From contig WQZD01000021.1 of NCBI GenBank assembly GCA_009780915.1, positions 1 to 45,495 on the forward strand: a stretch of 45,495 nucleotides of DNA. The letters run 5' to 3'. A program made the position numbers and the translations under genes. Position 1 is the first letter of the stretch; each line of letters starts with the position of its first letter. Source of the DNA: Propionibacteriaceae bacterium. Lineage in GTDB: Bacteria > Actinomycetota > Actinomycetes > Propionibacteriales > Propionibacteriaceae. This document shows, piece after piece, positions 44,548 through 45,495 of this stretch. Under the pieces are notes generated by a model. The model did no database searches. It had not been told where the DNA came from and saw nothing but the letters and a program-made list of their open reading frames with translations.

Positions 44548-44583
44548 ATCCTACTCAGTGGGCCTCCCTGTGGTCTCCCACTG
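44548..44583 (-). promoter_or_regulatory. Leaderless-type -10 and adjacent inverted repeat upstream of the LuxR gene
   Basis: On the minus strand TAGGAT (plus-strand 44548-44553) is followed by GACATC and the ATG. Just upstream, arms CAGTGGG (44556-44562) and CCCACTG (44577-44583) form an inverted repeat in the -15 to -40 region of this promoter, between the divergent genes. It could be an operator for self-regulation; this is inference. Confidence 0.4.
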
Positions 44584-44644
44584 GCATTTCAACGTGAAAG
44601 CTGATAAGTTCGCACCAGAGCTGTTGTGTCGCACTGGAGGGATC

Positions 44645-45495
44645 ATGAAGTTTTACGCGAGTTCTCGTCGTCGCCTGGGTCATTGGCGTGTCATCTCGAT
44701 CATTGTGGTGCTCGCAGCCGCCATGAGCGCTGCGTCGGTGGCACGGGCTGAGGATGTGCCGCCGGTGGTGTCGTGGTCGTCTCCGCAGGAGATGTATTTC
44801 TCTCCGAATGGTGACGGTCAGGAGGACTCGGTCTCGTGGGCGTATTGGTTGTCGCAGGCGGCGAATGTGGACGCGTGGGTCACGGATGACGCGGATGCGA
44901 CTGTGCGGGTGCTGGAGTCGGGGGTGTCGCATCCTGCCACCTCGTGGTACACGTTGGGCGTGTCCTGGGATGGGATGAACGATGCGGGTGTTGTGGTCCC
45001 GGATGGGGTGTATGTGGCGCATATGGTGGCCAGTGACGCATCGGGCGTCTCAGATGAGATCAGTGTGCGTGTGGGGGTGGACACCCGTGTGCCGGGTGTG
45101 ATGACGTCGCCTGCTCCGGGGGATGCGATCAGCGGGTCGTCGGTGGGGTGGGTGTTCACTCCGACTGCGGGGTTTGTCGTGGACGCGGTGCAGGTGATCT
45201 GTGATGGCGGGTCGTGGTCGTCGGCGCAGGCTCCTGCGCTGGGTGGGCCGGTCAGTGGGACGTTGGACGCGTCGTCGTGTTCGAATGGGGAGAACCAGGT
45301 GTCGGGGCGGGTGTCGTGGACGGATGGGTTCGGTTGGACTCATTCGTGGTCGTTCCCAGTTGTTCCTGTGACGGTGGTGAATCCGCCGGCGGTGTCGTGG
45401 TCGTCTGCGCAGGAGGTGTATTTCTCTCCGAATGGTGATGGTCAGAATGACTCGGTCTCGTGGTCGTATTGGTTGTCGCAACCGGCGGATGTGGA
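44645..45495 (+). CDS. Secreted FlgD-like repeat protein, 5' part (3' end outside window)
   Basis: The frame is open from ATG 44645 to the window end (283 codons). GGAGGG lies three bases before the ATG. A signal peptide begins MKFYASSRRRLGHWR, then a hydrophobic core, with likely cleavage after ASVARA. The mature part starts 'VSWSSPQEMYFSPNGDGQED', the FlgD Ig-like signature with its Ca-binding-like SPNGDG loop, and 'VSWDGMNDAGVVVPDGVYVAHMVASD', typical of bacterial surface and cell-wall proteins of this type. A second module begins at about residue 247 with the same signature. Codons are GT-rich (TCG, GTG, GGT), unlike the middle of the window but like bases 1-700. It is probably a cell-surface protein. 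Confidence 0.82.
   Translation, partial: MKFYASSRRRLGHWRVISIIVVLAAAMSAASVARAEDVPPVVSWSSPQEMYFSPNGDGQEDSVSWAYWLSQAANVDAWVTDDADATVRVLESGVSHPATSWYTLGVSWDGMNDAGVVVPDGVYVAHMVASDASGVSDEISVRVGVDTRVPGVMTSPAPGDAISGSSVGWVFTPTAGFVVDAVQVICDGGSWSSAQAPALGGPVSGTLDASSCSNGENQVSGRVSWTDGFGWTHSWSFPVVPVTVVNPPAVSWSSAQEVYFSPNGDGQNDSVSWSYWLSQPADV
44759..44871 (+). repeat. Direct repeat, copy 1, of a FlgD-like module start
   Basis: 113 bases that recur at 45383-45495 with about 10 differences (about 91% identity), offset 624 bases or 208 codons, in frame. Both copies encode VSWSS.QE.YFSPNGDGQ.DSVSW. The second copy is cut by the window end. Confidence 0.85.
45383..45495 (+). repeat. Direct repeat, copy 2, of a FlgD-like module start (runs to window end)
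   Basis: See copy 1 at 44759-44871. Third-position identity is high, which points to recent duplication or gene conversion between modules. Confidence 0.85.

Noticed and set aside
1-45495. Mobile element, prophage or defence island
   Set aside because: No transposase, integrase, terminase, restriction, toxin-antitoxin or cas gene was recognised; gene content is metabolic and envelope-related throughout.

Overview
The window is high-GC DNA from an actinobacterium. Evidence: GC-rich third codon positions, lipoproteins with canonical lipoboxes, a mycothiol synthase (mshD) beside an OmpR-type regulator of the GlnR kind, a MutT1-type Nudix/histidine-phosphatase protein beside a PPK1 polyphosphate kinase, and several start codons that look leaderless. 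I cannot name the genus. No rRNA, tRNA, CRISPR array, transposase, integrase or phage gene is visible. Almost all of the window is ordinary chromosome, with a repetitive surface-protein gene cut off at each end.

Layout. 1-2417: 3' end of a secreted, probably wall-anchored protein of DUF11-type modules, with a 27-bp in-frame minisatellite. 2588-6389: a sugar-binding lipoprotein and a six-hairpin glycosidase-like protein. 6432-12451: a small membrane protein, two MFS exporters, a Bax-inhibitor-1 family membrane protein, a lipoprotein and a small SRPBCC protein. 12491-14366: the two permeases of a carbohydrate ABC importer. They have no binding protein of their own, but their promoter carries an inverted repeat very similar to the one in front of the binding protein at 2697. 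14609-18956: MoxR ATPase, DUF58 and TgpA-type transglutaminase as overlapping genes. 19038-25234: transketolase, the proton-translocating transhydrogenase PntAB and a beta-hydroxyacid-dehydrogenase-like protein. 25432-31242: a complete five-gene oligopeptide ABC importer. 31250-35306: a divergent sugar-acid cluster, with an isomerase and a Gfo/Idh oxidoreductase on the minus strand, and a KDPG aldolase and KDG kinase on the plus strand. 35655-41823: a minus-strand operon glnR-mshD-ppk-mutT1. 42009-43718: a 39-residue membrane peptide, a nitrobindin-like protein and YgfZ. 43732-44541: a membrane-embedded LuxR regulator. 44645-end: 5' end of a secreted protein built of FlgD-like repeats.

How the genes fit together. 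The two halves of the sugar importer (2697 and 12491-14366) probably share one regulator and borrow an ATPase encoded elsewhere. The glycosidase-like protein next to the binding protein probably handles the imported sugar. KDG kinase and KDPG aldolase turn 2-keto-3-deoxygluconate into pyruvate and glyceraldehyde-3-phosphate, which the transketolase branch can also use. PntAB links NADPH to the proton gradient. The glnR-mshD-ppk-mutT1 operon joins nitrogen-type regulation, thiol redox, polyphosphate and nucleotide-pool cleaning.

The features least explained by standard annotation are a 530-residue disordered N-terminal extension on PPK with three FLPR motifs, a 51-bp near-perfect palindrome inside the ygfZ reading frame, the shared operator-like repeats, a set of start codons six bases after a -10 hexamer, and the repetitive surface genes with GT-rich codon use at both ends. 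No single clearly new multi-gene system stands out.
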